NCBI RefSeq assembly: GCF_001507645.1
Contig: NZ_CP013909.1
Span: 3,782,001 to 3,846,000 of the forward strand
DNA length: 64,000 nucleotides
Direction: 5' to 3'
Source: Hymenobacter sedentarius
GTDB taxonomy: Bacteria > Bacteroidota > Bacteroidia > Cytophagales > Hymenobacteraceae
Part shown: piece by piece, positions 49,706-58,744 of the stretch
Numbering within the stretch: the first letter of the stretch is position 1
How the letters are laid out: each line of letters opens with the position of its first letter
Position numbers and translations under genes: made by a program
The notes under the pieces: generated by a model
What the model was told of the DNA's origin: nothing
Database searches by the model: none
Seen by the model: only the letters and a program-made list of their open reading frames with translations

Positions 49706-50251
49706 ATGAATATCCGGGCGGAGCTACTGCGGGAACACTCGGCGCGCCAGACCAAGCGGCTGACCGAGTACGCCTGCTCGCACCCGGCGTGCCTGGCCGA
49801 GCTGCTGCAGGTGTTCTGGTACGGCGAGCCGCGGGAGCGGCAGCTGGCGGCCGATGTGCTCGGCTGGGTGGGCCAGCGGCGGCCGCAGTGGCTGGTGCCG
49901 CACTTGCCGGGCCTGTTGGTCGCGGCACAGCCCAACCCAGGCCAGCACCCGGCGCTTCGGCGCAGCGTGGCGCGGGTGCTGCAATTCGTGCCGGTGCCGG
50001 AAGCGTTGCAGGCGCTGGCCTTCGATACTTGCCTGGGCATGCTGCAATCCCCAGCCGAGTCGGTTGCCATCCGCGCCTATGCGCTGAGCGCCGCCGTGCG
50101 CCTGGCCATGCCCTACCCGGAACTGACGAGCGAGCTGCTGGCAGCGGTCGAGGACGTGCTGGCAACCACCAAGTCGGCCGCCTTGCACAGCCGGGCCGAG
50201 CGGGAACTCCCCAAACTTCGCAGTGTTTTGCGGGAAGATTTGCCGGGTTAG
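49706..50251 (+). CDS. HEAT/ARM-like helical-repeat protein
   Basis: A 181-residue all-helical protein with regular amphipathic helices (RQLAADVLGWVGQRRPQWLV; LRRSVARVLQFVPVPEALQA) typical of HEAT or ARM repeats, which act as protein-interaction scaffolds. No membrane segment or catalytic motif. It is its own unit in front of the dienelactone hydrolase gene. Function unknown. Confidence 0.75.
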   Translation: MNIRAELLREHSARQTKRLTEYACSHPACLAELLQVFWYGEPRERQLAADVLGWVGQRRPQWLVPHLPGLLVAAQPNPGQHPALRRSVARVLQFVPVPEALQALAFDTCLGMLQSPAESVAIRAYALSAAVRLAMPYPELTSELLAAVEDVLATTKSAALHSRAERELPKLRSVLREDLPG

Positions 50252-50291
50252 TTGTTGCGTAGCCACATTCGCTCCAATTCTCACCATTCCC

Positions 50292-51167
50292 ATGAAAAAA
50301 CTACTTACCCTCGGCGCGGCCCTGCTCAGCATCACCTTCTCCGCTTCGGCCCAACAAATAGCCAGCTGCTGCGCCAAGCCGGCCGGCAACCTCTCGGCCT
50401 CGGCCACGGAGGCCTTCGCCATGCTGGCCGCCGACAAAGACTTCTCGGGTGGCCACGATGCGCCTCTGCCCTTCGTGTTCACCGGCGAAGGCAAGGATAT
50501 TACCTTCAAAACCCCCGACGGCGCCACTGGCCGCGGCTACGAAATCAAAAGTGCCACGCCCAGCAACAAGTACCTGTTCGTGATTCACGAGTGGTGGGGT
50601 CTGAACGACTACATTAAGAAGGAAGCCGCTACCTTCGCCAAGGAGTTGCCCGGCGTCAACGTCATCGCCGTGGACCTCTACGATGGCAAAGTGGCTACCA
50701 CGCCCGAAGAAGCCGGCAAATACATGGGCGAGGTGAAAACCGAGCGCGCCGTGTCCATCCTCAAAGGCGCGCAGCTGTACGCCGGCCCCAAGGCGCAGTT
50801 TGCCAGCATCGGCTGGTGCTTCGGTGGCGGCTGGAGCTTGCAGCAAGCCCTGCTCGGCGGCAAGCAAACGGTGGGCTGCGTGATGTACTACGGCATGCCC
50901 GAAAAGGACGTGGCCAAGCTCAAGACCCTGAACTCGGACGTGCTGGGCATTTTCGCCAGCCAGGACAAGTGGATAAACCCCGAGGTAGTGAGCCAGTTCA
51001 AGAAAGACATGGCCGCCGCCGGCAAAAAAGTAACGGTGTACAGCTACGATGCCGACCACGCCTTCGCCAACCCCTCCAACCCCAAGTTCAACAAGGAGTT
51101 TGCCGCCAAGGCCCACAGCCAGGCGCTGGCTTACCTGCGCACCAAATTCAAGGTAAAAGCCTCGTAA
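50292..51167 (+). CDS. Secreted dienelactone-hydrolase-like protein
   Basis: A 291-residue secreted alpha/beta hydrolase. Signal peptide at residues 1-20 (LGAALLSITFSASA, then QQ) from the ATG at 50292; 23 upstream codons were dropped. The dienelactone hydrolase triad is present as Cys 176 (GWCFGGGW), Asp 225 (ASQDKW) and His 256 (DADHAF). In the family it opens lactone or thioester-like bonds; the substrate here is unknown. Ends in a terminator. Confidence 0.9.
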   Translation: MKKLLTLGAALLSITFSASAQQIASCCAKPAGNLSASATEAFAMLAADKDFSGGHDAPLPFVFTGEGKDITFKTPDGATGRGYEIKSATPSNKYLFVIHEWWGLNDYIKKEAATFAKELPGVNVIAVDLYDGKVATTPEEAGKYMGEVKTERAVSILKGAQLYAGPKAQFASIGWCFGGGWSLQQALLGGKQTVGCVMYYGMPEKDVAKLKTLNSDVLGIFASQDKWINPEVVSQFKKDMAAAGKKVTVYSYDADHAFANPSNPKFNKEFAAKAHSQALAYLRTKFKVKAS

Positions 51168-51185
51168 TGCCGACTACCCGATAAC

Positions 51186-51219
51186 AAAAATGCCTTCCCA
51201 ATCGGGAAGGCATTTTTTA
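51186..51219 (+). terminator. Terminator after the dienelactone hydrolase gene
   Basis: AAAAATGCCTTCCC pairs with GGGAAGGCATTTTTT; T run on the plus strand. Confidence 0.9.
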
Positions 51220-51278
51220 TGCTAATTTGTTGGCCCTTACAAACTACCTGGCTCAATTTTCACCTTCCTGGAATTCCC

Positions 51279-51749
51279 ATGGCCTCGCTCTCTGCCCTCT
51301 TGTCCGAATACGGTGAAAGCCATCAAAACCCGACCAACAAGCTGGTGCACTGGGTGTGCGTGCCGCTTATCATGTTTTCGCTGCTGGGCCTGCTTTGGGC
51401 CGTGCCGGTGCCGGCGGCCATTCAGCGCATCAGTCCCTGGCTCAATTGGGGTACGCTGGTGATGGTGCTGGCCCTCGCCTACTACGTGCGCCTGAGCGGC
51501 CGGCTGGCCCTGGGCATGGTGCTGGTGTGGGTAGCCATGGCCGGCACCCTGCACTTGGTGGCCGAATTGGCCATACTGCCGCTGTGGGCCGTTTGCCTCA
51601 TCATTTTTGCGCTGACTTGGGTGGGTCAGTTCTGGGGCCACAAGGTAGAAGGCAAGAAGCCCAGCTTCCTCAAAGACCTGCAGTTTCTGCTGATTGGGCC
51701 ACTCTGGCTGCTACACTTCGTGTACCGCCGCCTGGGCTGGAGTTACTAA
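51279..51749 (+). CDS. Mpo1-like membrane protein (DUF962)
   Basis: A 156-residue membrane protein of the Mpo1/DUF962 family, which in yeast is a 2-hydroxy-fatty-acid dioxygenase. The start MASLSALLSEYGESHQNPTN is standard, with four membrane segments between residues 20 and 150 and the conserved HKVEGKKPSFLKD loop that carries His ligands. Start at the ATG at 51279. It converges on the phenylalanine hydroxylase gene and shares its hairpin. Activity on lipids here is inferred from family only. Confidence 0.85.
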   Translation: MASLSALLSEYGESHQNPTNKLVHWVCVPLIMFSLLGLLWAVPVPAAIQRISPWLNWGTLVMVLALAYYVRLSGRLALGMVLVWVAMAGTLHLVAELAILPLWAVCLIIFALTWVGQFWGHKVEGKKPSFLKDLQFLLIGPLWLLHFVYRRLGWSY

Positions 51750-51754
51750 ACGGA

Positions 51755-51799
51755 GCGCTTCGTGAGGTGGTACGGATAAGGGTATTACTCACGAAGCGC
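51755..51799. terminator. Shared hairpin terminator
   Basis: A perfect 12 bp stem (GCGCTTCGTGAG with CTCACGAAGCGC) around a 21-base loop, between convergent genes; T runs are short. Confidence 0.65.
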
Positions 51800-51806
51800 C
51801 GCATGT

Positions 51807-52523
51807 TTAGGCCATGGCCAACAAGCCGGCCAGCTCAGCCACGCAGTCGGTGAGCTGCTCCCAGGCGGGCAGCACGAAGTACTGGTCCTGGTAGCGCGCG
51901 CCGGTCACGGGCGTCTTCAGTACCGTGGCGAGGTCGAACACCAACCGCGGCGTGTTCTCGTTCACGCAGTGGTGGATTTCGCCGGCCGAAGAAAGCAAGC
52001 CCGCGCCGTAGAGCCGGGGCTGGCCCTCGTGCTGCACCAGCCCAAATTCGGCGGTGAAGAAATAGAGCGCCCACAGCTGCTCGCGGGCCGACGAGCCCAC
52101 CGGCTGCGCCCGGTACGCCTGCCCTAGCATGTGCAGGAAATCGGCCAACCCTTCGTCCAGTAGCATGGGCACGTGCCCAAACAAATCGTGGAACAAGTCG
52201 GGCTGCGGGCTGAAATCGAAGGCGTGCATGGGCCGGATGCGGGTCACAATCGGGAAGCGGCGCTCGGCCAGCAGCTCGAAGAAAGCGGCCGGCTCGAAGG
52301 GCCGCCCCACCGGCGCGAGCTTCCAGCCCGTCTCCTGAAAAACGGTGGCACTGAGCTCGCCGATGTCCGGGATTACCTCGCGCCTCATGCCCAAGCGGGC
52401 CAAGCCCCGGGTAAACGCTGGCGCGGCCCGACGATGCAGCAGCGCGGTCTGGCGGTCAAAGAGAATCTTCCAGATAAGCTGGTCCTGGCCGGTGGCAGTT
52501 GCGGGATTGAGCTTGGCAAACAT
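51807..52523 (-). CDS. phhA: Phenylalanine 4-hydroxylase
   Basis: A 238-residue iron- and pterin-dependent enzyme converting phenylalanine to tyrosine. The iron ligands are His 112 and His 117 in QPDLFHDLFGHVPML and Glu 159 in FTAEFGLV, all at the expected spacing for bacterial aromatic amino acid hydroxylases. Cytosolic; length right for the bacterial single-domain form. Its ATG at 52523 is 6 nt from a TTGAGCTAA motif. No pterin dehydratase gene is near. Transcribed separately from the trp/DAHPS run by an upstream terminator. Confidence 0.93.
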   Translation of the reverse strand: MFAKLNPATATGQDQLIWKILFDRQTALLHRRAAPAFTRGLARLGMRREVIPDIGELSATVFQETGWKLAPVGRPFEPAAFFELLAERRFPIVTRIRPMHAFDFSPQPDLFHDLFGHVPMLLDEGLADFLHMLGQAYRAQPVGSSAREQLWALYFFTAEFGLVQHEGQPRLYGAGLLSSAGEIHHCVNENTPRLVFDLATVLKTPVTGARYQDQYFVLPAWEQLTDCVAELAGLLAMA

Positions 52524-52547
52524 GAGAATTGAGCTAATAATTGGGCG

Positions 52548-52585
52548 AAAAAAAAGCCCGATATCCTGGTGGATTCGGGCTTTTG
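52548..52585 (-). terminator. Terminator upstream of phhA
   Basis: AAAAAAAAGCCCGA pairs with TCGGGCTTTT; the run of T on the minus strand ends the short unit or DAHP synthase transcript before phhA. Confidence 0.85.
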
Positions 52586-52609
52586 AAGGTTCTTAGTGAA
52601 GGTCTGGCA

Positions 52610-52705
52610 TCATGCCTTGCTCTTCCTTTTCGCCAATAACAGCCCAATCTCCCCCTGTTTGGGGCAAGTCATTAGGTTGGTAATATTGACGTGTTGGTGG
52701 CGCAT
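52610..52705 (-). CDS. 31-residue small ORF in a promoter-terminator cassette
   Basis: The ATG at 52705 opens 31 codons (MRHQHVNITNLMTCPKQGEI...) ending in TGA at 52610. It is preceded by a good promoter and followed, about 25 bp later, by a terminator, so a transcript of about 150 nt is likely. A second frame in the same RNA reads GDWAVIGEKEEQGMMPDLH before TAA at 52593, so the correct frame, or whether it is a non-coding RNA, is open. Confidence 0.4.
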   Translation of the reverse strand: MRHQHVNITNLMTCPKQGEIGLLLAKRKSKA

Positions 52706-52713
52706 GATTAAGA

Positions 52714-52743
52714 CGAATTTAAGGACGGATTTTAATTATGCAA
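52714..52743 (-). promoter_or_regulatory. Promoter of the short cassette after DAHP synthase
   Basis: TTG (52743-52741), 19 bp spacer, TAAATTCG (52721-52714) on the minus strand. The ATG at 52705 is 8 nt downstream of the -7 element. Confidence 0.55.
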
Positions 52744-52789
52744 GGGGCGCCTGAAATTAAATTTAAATAAGCTCAACCGCTAACCACCT

Positions 52790-53794
52790 CTATTCGAGCT
52801 CCCCGCGCAAGGCAAACACGCGCCGCAGGTTTCGCACCAGCTTGGCCGACTCGTCGAAGTTCAGTGTCTGCTGCCCGTCCGACGCCGCGGTTTCGGGCGT
52901 TTCGTGGGTTTCGTACACGATGCCGTCAGCGCCGGCCAGCACGCCCGCAAGGGCCATAGCGGGCACATAGTCCCGAATGCCAATGCCGTGCGAAGGGTCC
53001 ACGATTACCGGCAAGTGGCTCTTCTCTTTCAGGATTGGCACGGCGTTCAAATCAAGGGTATTGCGGCTGGCTGTTTCAAACGTGCGAATGCCCCGCTCGC
53101 AGAGAATCAGCTTCTCATTGCCCCCCGAAAACACATATTCGGCCGAAGAAAGCAGCTCCTCGATGGTGCCCGAGATGCCGCGCTTTATCATCACCGGCTT
53201 GTCTACCCCGCCCAGCGCATCAAGCAAGTTGAAGTTCTGGGTGTTGCGGGCGCCCACCTGGAACACGTCCACGTAGTCGTGCATCTCCTCGACTTGCGAA
53301 ACCTGCATCACCTCGGTCACGATTTTGATGCCGCGCGCGCGGGCCATGCTATGGAACAGCTTCAGTCCGTCCATGCCCAGGCCGCGGAACGAGTAAGGCG
53401 AAGAGCGGGGCTTGAACACGCCGCCGCGCATCAGCCGCACGCCGTTTTCGAGCAGGTGCGTCATCACTTTTTCCATCTGGGCTTCGCTCTCGATGCTGCA
53501 GGGGCCGGCGCACAACGCCAGGGTGCCCTCGCCTATCGTCACGCCGTCGCCGAGGTCGAGCACGGTGGGCTTTACGCGCCACTTGCGGCTCACCAGCTTG
53601 TAGTCGTCTGACACGCGGTGCACGTCGCGCACGCCGGGCAGCTGGCCGATGGTGCGGATGTCGAAGTCCTTCTTCCCAATGGCCACCAGGTAGTGCGCGT
53701 GCTGGGTAGTGACTTCGGTGGTTTTGTAGCCCTGCTGCTTCAGGTGCTCGGTAATGGCCGGCACTTGGGCAGTTTTCTCAAGTTGAATTATCAC
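52790..53794 (-). CDS. aroF: 3-deoxy-7-phosphoheptulonate (DAHP) synthase, type I-beta
   Basis: A 334-residue enzyme joining phosphoenolpyruvate and erythrose 4-phosphate, the first step of the shikimate pathway. N-terminal ferredoxin-like domain at residues 1-75 (common in type I-beta enzymes and often regulatory), then the TIM barrel with LCAGPCSIES, KPRSSPYSFRGLG, GARNTQNFNLL and KRGISGTIEELL. Start is the GTG at 53794. It is the last gene of the trp transcription unit, 142 bp after trpA with a repeat element between, so its expression may follow tryptophan attenuation. Confidence 0.93.
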   Translation of the reverse strand: MIIQLEKTAQVPAITEHLKQQGYKTTEVTTQHAHYLVAIGKKDFDIRTIGQLPGVRDVHRVSDDYKLVSRKWRVKPTVLDLGDGVTIGEGTLALCAGPCSIESEAQMEKVMTHLLENGVRLMRGGVFKPRSSPYSFRGLGMDGLKLFHSMARARGIKIVTEVMQVSQVEEMHDYVDVFQVGARNTQNFNLLDALGGVDKPVMIKRGISGTIEELLSSAEYVFSGGNEKLILCERGIRTFETASRNTLDLNAVPILKEKSHLPVIVDPSHGIGIRDYVPAMALAGVLAGADGIVYETHETPETAASDGQQTLNFDESAKLVRNLRRVFALRGELE

Positions 53795-53813
53795 GGAGTG
53801 AAGAAGTTAATTA

Positions 53814-53916
53814 GACCGTCATGCTGAGCGCAGCCGAAGCATCTCGCGTGCAGCAGTAATTCAGATGGTTGCAACGAAGCGGGCGAGACGCTTCGGCTGC
53901 GCTCAGCATGACGGTC
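53814..53916. repeat. Palindromic repeat element between trpA and aroF
   Basis: Arms 53814-53847 and 53883-53916 are reverse complements with one mismatch (left arm begins GACCGTCATGCTGAGCGCAG). Its loop closely matches that of the element at 58745. Confidence 0.9.
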
Positions 53917-53936
53917 TTTTTTGGTGATTGTAAGGT

Positions 53937-54716
53937 TTACGCCTGCTTGATGGCTTGCACGAATCGGGCAGCCGTGGCGGGTGCATCGTCGGTGTCTTCT
54001 AGCGCGCGGATGAGGGCGGAGCCGATAATGGCGCCGTCGGCGTGGCCGCAGGCACGGTCAAAGCCGGTTTTGTCGGCGATGCCGAATCCGATGAGCCGCG
54101 GGGTCTTGAGGTTCATGGCGGCGATGCGCTCAAAGTATTCCTTCTGCGCCTCTACATCGGGCAGCGTGGTGCCGCCGGTGGTGCCGGGCCCCGACACGAG
54201 GTAGAGAAACGCATCCGACAAGGCATCGAGCCGGCGAATGCGCGCTTCCGAGGTCTGCGGCGTAATCAGGAACACTGCCTTCAAGCCGTATTTCTGAAAC
54301 ATCGGGTGATACATCTCCTCGTATTCGTCCAGTGGCAAATCCGGCAGAATTAGGCCATCGACACCCACTTCAGCGGCTTTTTTCAGGAAGGCTTCCATGC
54401 CAAACTGCAGCACCGGGTTGAGGTAGCCCATGAGCAGCACCGGCGTTTCGGGAATGGCGGCGCGCAACTCCTGTAGTTGCCCAAACAGCACGGGAAGGTT
54501 CATGCCATTGGCCAAGGCCGCCGAACTGCTGCGCTGAATGACGGGGCCGTCAGCCAGCGGGTCAGAAAACGGCATGCCGATTTCTAGGATGTCGGCGCCG
54601 GCAGATACCAACGCTTTGGCGAGCGGCAGCGTGTCGTGAAGGCTAGGGTAGCCGGCCGTGTAGTACATGTTGAGCAGGTTTTGCTTGCTCGCGAAGGCTT
54701 GTTTAATTCGGTCCAT
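53937..54716 (-). CDS. trpA: Tryptophan synthase alpha subunit
   Basis: A 259-residue enzyme converting indole-glycerol phosphate to indole and glyceraldehyde 3-phosphate as part of the alpha2beta2 complex. The active-site region ILEIGMPFSDPLADGPVIQR holds the catalytic Glu and Asp, and the phosphate-binding GIADKTG and GSALIRA follow. Normal length. It starts 27 bp after trpB stops, a tight pair. Confidence 0.95.
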   Translation of the reverse strand: MDRIKQAFASKQNLLNMYYTAGYPSLHDTLPLAKALVSAGADILEIGMPFSDPLADGPVIQRSSSAALANGMNLPVLFGQLQELRAAIPETPVLLMGYLNPVLQFGMEAFLKKAAEVGVDGLILPDLPLDEYEEMYHPMFQKYGLKAVFLITPQTSEARIRRLDALSDAFLYLVSGPGTTGGTTLPDVEAQKEYFERIAAMNLKTPRLIGFGIADKTGFDRACGHADGAIIGSALIRALEDTDDAPATAARFVQAIKQA

Positions 54717-54743
54717 CGTAGTTGTGAAGTGGTGGGCCGCGGG

Positions 54744-55940
54744 CTACACCAGCTTGTCCATGTTCTTGAGGTAGGTTTCCAGGTCCTTGTCGCCGCGGCC
54801 GGAGAGGTTTACCACCACCACGTCGTTGGGGCCGGCCCCAATCTGGCCGAGAGCCGCCAGCGCGTGCGCGGTTTCTAGCGCGGGGATGATGCCTTCCAAA
54901 CGGCTCAATTCACTCACTGCCTTCAGTGCTTCGTCGTCGGTGATGGAAACGAACTGGGCCCGGCCCGAAGCGCCCAGGTGAGCGTGCAGCGGCCCGATGC
55001 CCGGGTAATCGAGGCCGGCGCTCAGCGAGTAAGGCTCCGTGATTTGGCCGTGCTCGTCCTGCATCAGCAACGTGCGGCTGCCGTGGATAATACCCGGCGT
55101 GCCCAGCACAGATGTAGCTGCTGAGTGCCCAGAATTGATGCCGTGACCGGCTGCTTCCACCGCAATCAGGCGCACGGCAGGTTCGTCCAAGAAATGGTAG
55201 AAGGCGCCCGCCGCATTAGAGCCACCGCCCACGCAGGCCACCACAAAATTGGGCAGCTCAGAGCCGGTTTTCTCCAGCAGCTGGGCCCGCATTTCTTCGC
55301 TGATAACAGCTTGCAGGCGTGCCACCAAATCGGGGTACGGGTGTGGCCCTACCACTGAACCGATGATGTAGTGCGTGTCGACGGGGTTAGAAATCCAGTC
55401 GCGGATGGCCTCGTTGGTGGCATCTTTTAGGGTTTGGCTGCCGCTTTCGGCCCGCCGCACTTCGGCCCCAAGCAGGCGCATTCGGGCTACGTTGGGCGCC
55501 TGGCGCTCAATGTCGATGGCCCCCATGTATACCACGCAGGGCAGGCCCATCAGGGCGCAGACGGTGGCCGTGGCCACGCCGTGCTGCCCGGCGCCTGTTT
55601 CGGCAATGATGCGCGTTTTGCCCAGGCGCTTGGCCAGCAAAATCTGCCCCACCGTGTTGTTGATTTTGTGGGCACCGGTGTGGCACAGGTCCTCACGTTT
55701 AAGAAACACCCGCGTGCCGTAGCGTTCCGACAAGCGCTTGGCTTCGAACAGCGGCGTGGGCCGGCCCACGTAGTCACGCAACAGCTGCTGCAACTCCGCT
55801 TGAAAATCCGGGTCGGCCAGGATGTCCAGGTAGCGCGTGCGCAGCTCCTCCACGTTGGGGTAGAGCATTTCGGGGATAAATGCGCCGCCGAATTCGCCGT
55901 AGTAGCCGCGGGCCGTGGGTTGCTGATAGGATGGGGTCAT
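54744..55940 (-). CDS. trpB: Tryptophan synthase beta subunit
   Basis: A 398-residue PLP enzyme making tryptophan from indole and serine. Lys 92 in [14 protein letters not shown] carries PLP, and the phosphate loop is [12 protein letters not shown]. Full length. trpA follows 27 bp later. Upstream is a palindromic repeat element and trpF. Confidence 0.96.
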   Translation of the reverse strand: MTPSYQQPTARGYYGEFGGAFIPEMLYPNVEELRTRYLDILADPDFQAELQQLLRDYVGRPTPLFEAKRLSERYGTRVFLKREDLCHTGAHKINNTVGQILLAKRLGKTRIIAETGAGQHGVATATVCALMGLPCVVYMGAIDIERQAPNVARMRLLGAEVRRAESGSQTLKDATNEAIRDWISNPVDTHYIIGSVVGPHPYPDLVARLQAVISEEMRAQLLEKTGSELPNFVVACVGGGSNAAGAFYHFLDEPAVRLIAVEAAGHGINSGHSAATSVLGTPGIIHGSRTLLMQDEHGQITEPYSLSAGLDYPGIGPLHAHLGASGRAQFVSITDDEALKAVSELSRLEGIIPALETAHALAALGQIGAGPNDVVVVNLSGRGDKDLETYLKNMDKLV

Positions 55941-55960
55941 GGCAAGTAGTTTTTTTCTCT

Positions 55961-56062
55961 GAACGTCATGCTGAGCGAAGTCGAAGCATCTCGCTCGGTT
56001 CGTTGGGCTGGTTTTATTACTGCTACACGCGAAATGCTTCGACTGCGCTCAGTATGACGTTC
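55961..56062. repeat. Palindromic repeat element between trpF and trpB
   Basis: Arms 55961-55994 and 56029-56062 (beginning GAACGTCATGCTGAGCGAAG) are reverse complements with a few mismatches. Same family as the elements at 53814, 58745 and 31166. Confidence 0.88.
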
Positions 56063-56074
56063 TTCTTTAGATTA

Positions 56075-56812
56075 TTAAGTCACTATAGGCCGCAACGCTT
56101 TCAGCATCTGCCCAACCCGGGTGGCGTCTTTCACGCCCGGTGCGGTTTCAAAGCCGCTATTCAAATCAACGCCCACCAAACCCGGGAGGCGAAGGTCCGC
56201 TAGTTCAGGGGCGTGTTCCAGGCCCAACCCACCGGCCAAGAAATACGGCACAGGCAGGTTGTAGCTCTTCAACAAGTCCCAGTCGAAAACGGCGCCATTG
56301 CCGCCCGGGGCCGCGCCTTTGGTATCAAAAAGAAAGAAGTCGCAATGCGGCACGTAAGGCAACAGCGCGGTAAAGTCAACCGCTTTGCCCACCGAGAAAG
56401 CCTTCATCACCAGCAGGCCAGCTTCGCTTAATTCTTCGCACTGCGCGGGCGTCTCCTGGCCGTGCAACTGCACCGCAGCCAGCCCAAAACGCTCGGCAGT
56501 GGTGACGATGGTTTCAGTTGTTTCGTTCACAAACACGCCTACTTTCCAGATGCTGGCGGGCAAGGCTTGCACCAATTCCGGGGCAAGCGCCTCGCCTACA
56601 AAACGCGGCGATGCTGGGGCAAAAATGAAGCCCAGAAAATCCGGAGTCAACACCGCAACCTCAGCGAGCGCCGCGGCGTCCCGCATTCCGCACACCTTCA
56701 CCAGCAGCCGCGCCGGGGTTGCCGGTTGGGCTGAGGCCTGCGGCCGTGCGCTGGCTTCGGGAAGGCCGGCAGCCTTAGCAACATCAGCGGGTAAGTGGCG
56801 GGGCGTTTTCAT
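56075..56812 (-). CDS. trpF: Phosphoribosylanthranilate isomerase
   Basis: A 245-residue TIM-barrel enzyme catalysing the Amadori rearrangement in tryptophan synthesis. LLVKVCGMRD holds the catalytic Cys, and VGVDLNSGFE the Asp; the phosphate loop FLAGGLGLEHA is present. The first 37 residues from the ATG at 56812 (MKTPRHLPADVAKAAG) are an Ala-rich extension before the barrel; a start nearer the core is possible. It begins 8 bp after trpC ends. Confidence 0.93.
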   Translation of the reverse strand: MKTPRHLPADVAKAAGLPEASARPQASAQPATPARLLVKVCGMRDAAALAEVAVLTPDFLGFIFAPASPRFVGEALAPELVQALPASIWKVGVFVNETTETIVTTAERFGLAAVQLHGQETPAQCEELSEAGLLVMKAFSVGKAVDFTALLPYVPHCDFFLFDTKGAAPGGNGAVFDWDLLKSYNLPVPYFLAGGLGLEHAPELADLRLPGLVGVDLNSGFETAPGVKDATRVGQMLKALRPIVT

Positions 56813-56820
56813 TGGTTGGG

Positions 56821-57645
56821 CTAGGAAACAGCAGCCGGTTTGGGCAATGCAGCAATCTCCTGCACGAGGGCGGCGCAAGCGCGCTCTGGGCGGGCGTTGC
56901 GCATAAAGGCCTCCCCGAGCAGGAAGCCGCGGTAGCCCACTTCGCGGAGCTGGCCGATGGCCGCCGCACTGGAAATGCCGCTTTCCGACACCTTCACAAA
57001 CTCGTTCGGGATGGCCGCCGCCAGCTCCAGCGAGGTATCCAGGCTCAGGCTAAAATCGTGCAGGTTGCGGTTATTCACGCCAACCAAATCCACGGCGTCG
57101 GCATTGGCCGAGCGGGCCAACTCTTCGCCATCATGTACTTCCAGCAGCACTTCCAGACCCAGCGACTTGGCCAGGCTACCCAGCGTGTTGATTTCTTCGG
57201 GCGTGAGCACGGCGGCTATCAGCAACACGGCATCGGCCCCGATGCTTTTGGCTTCCAGAACCTGGTATTCGTTCACCACAAAATCCTTGCGTAGGATGGG
57301 GCAGAAATTGAAGCGGCGGGCGGTGGTCAGGTCCTCGTTTTTACCACCGAAAAATTCGGTATCGGTGAGAATGGACAGCGCGGCGGCGCCGGCCTGCATG
57401 TAACCCAACGTGGTGCGTTCCACCGGCGCGTACTGGTTTATCCAGCCCTTGGAGGGCGACTTGCGCTTGAATTCGGCGATGAGGCCGCTGCCGTTATCGC
57501 GGAGCAAATACTGGCGCAGCGACACGGGCTGCGAGTTGAAGTACAAGCTGCTTTCAAGCAGCTTGACGGGCACCAGCTCGCGGCGGGTGGCCACCTCTTT
57601 CCGCTTGTGCGCGACGATGGTTTGAAGAATAGTGGGCTGAGACAT
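56821..57645 (-). CDS. trpC: Indole-3-glycerol-phosphate synthase
   Basis: A 274-residue enzyme closing the indole ring. Signature blocks LIAEFKRKSPSKGWIN, SILTDTEFFGG, ILRKDFVVNEYQV, VGVNNRNLHDF and VSESGISS are all present with the catalytic Lys and Glu. Normal length. trpF follows 8 bp later. Confidence 0.96.
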   Translation of the reverse strand: MSQPTILQTIVAHKRKEVATRRELVPVKLLESSLYFNSQPVSLRQYLLRDNGSGLIAEFKRKSPSKGWINQYAPVERTTLGYMQAGAAALSILTDTEFFGGKNEDLTTARRFNFCPILRKDFVVNEYQVLEAKSIGADAVLLIAAVLTPEEINTLGSLAKSLGLEVLLEVHDGEELARSANADAVDLVGVNNRNLHDFSLSLDTSLELAAAIPNEFVKVSESGISSAAAIGQLREVGYRGFLLGEAFMRNARPERACAALVQEIAALPKPAAVS

Positions 57646-57723
57646 GGGTAGGGAAACAGGGAGGCGAAGCTTTTGCTTCGCACAACGTTGATTATTTAAG
57701 AAATTGAGCCAGCAGCGCGACCC

Positions 57724-58719
57724 TTATTTAATACTGAGCATGGTTTCGAACGCGCGCTTCGCGGCCCCGGAATCCAAAGATTCACGGCTTTGGGCTAGGG
57801 AATCTTCCCAGCTCAGGCCGGGGCGAGCGCACTGCAGGGCGAGTGCGGCGTTGGCCGTCACCACATTGCGCTGGGCGGGGGTGTTGTTGCCATCCAGCAC
57901 CTGCTTGAACAGCTCGGCGGCCGCGGCGGCGGTGCTGCCGCCGGCCAGGTCGGTGGTGGTGCAGGTGGCCAGGCCCAGCGTGTCGGGAGTCAGCAGCCGC
58001 TCTCCCTCAAACGACGACACCACCTTGGCCGGGCCGGTGAGGGCCAGCTCGTCGTAGCCGTCCAGGGCGTGCACCACGGCGTAGCGGGTGCCGGTGGGCT
58101 GCATCAGGTAGTGGTACACGCGCTGCAGCTCCAGGTTGAACACGCCCAGCAGCTGTGCCGCGGGGCGGGCGGGGTTCACCAGCGGGCCCAGGATGTTGAA
58201 GAACGTACGCAAGCCCAACTCGCGGCGCACCGGCCCAGCATGCCGCATGGCCGGATGGAAAGCCGGCGCGTGCAAAAAACAGATGCCGGCTTTGTCCAGC
58301 TGCCGCCGCAACTGGTCGGAGCTGGCTTCGAAATCATAGCCATGATGCGCCAGTACATTGGAGGCCCCCGAGACCGACGACACGCCAAAGTTGCCGTGCT
58401 TGGCCACCTTCACCCCCGCCCCAGCCACCACGAAGCAGGCCAGCGTGGAAATATTGAGCGTGTTTTTGCCGTCGCCACCCGTGCCCACAATGTCGAGCAC
58501 TTCGTTGGTGCCCAGCTCCGGGTCCCGGCTCAAGTCGAGCAGGGCTTGCCGGAAGCCGGCCAGCTCGGCCACCGTGATAGGCCGCATGCGGTACACCGCC
58601 AGAAACGCGGCGGTTTCAGCGGCATTAGCCCCGCCTTCGCCCAGCTGGCGCATGGCAGCATGGGCCTCGGCGTGCGTCAGCGGCTGGTGGTCAAAAAGCT
58701 TGTTGAGAATCTGTTTCAA
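57724..58719 (-). CDS. trpD: Anthranilate phosphoribosyltransferase
   Basis: A 331-residue enzyme transferring phosphoribose to anthranilate. The GTGGDGKNTLNISTLACF loop binds PRPP and HGNFGVSSVSGASNVLAHHG follows, as in the family. It starts at a TTG (58719). A palindromic repeat separates it from trpG upstream, and trpC follows after 78 bp. Confidence 0.95.
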   Translation of the reverse strand: MKQILNKLFDHQPLTHAEAHAAMRQLGEGGANAAETAAFLAVYRMRPITVAELAGFRQALLDLSRDPELGTNEVLDIVGTGGDGKNTLNISTLACFVVAGAGVKVAKHGNFGVSSVSGASNVLAHHGYDFEASSDQLRRQLDKAGICFLHAPAFHPAMRHAGPVRRELGLRTFFNILGPLVNPARPAAQLLGVFNLELQRVYHYLMQPTGTRYAVVHALDGYDELALTGPAKVVSSFEGERLLTPDTLGLATCTTTDLAGGSTAAAAAELFKQVLDGNNTPAQRNVVTANAALALQCARPGLSWEDSLAQSRESLDSGAAKRAFETMLSIK

Positions 58720-58744
58720 AGCGTGCTACTGTTTCATTTATTAA

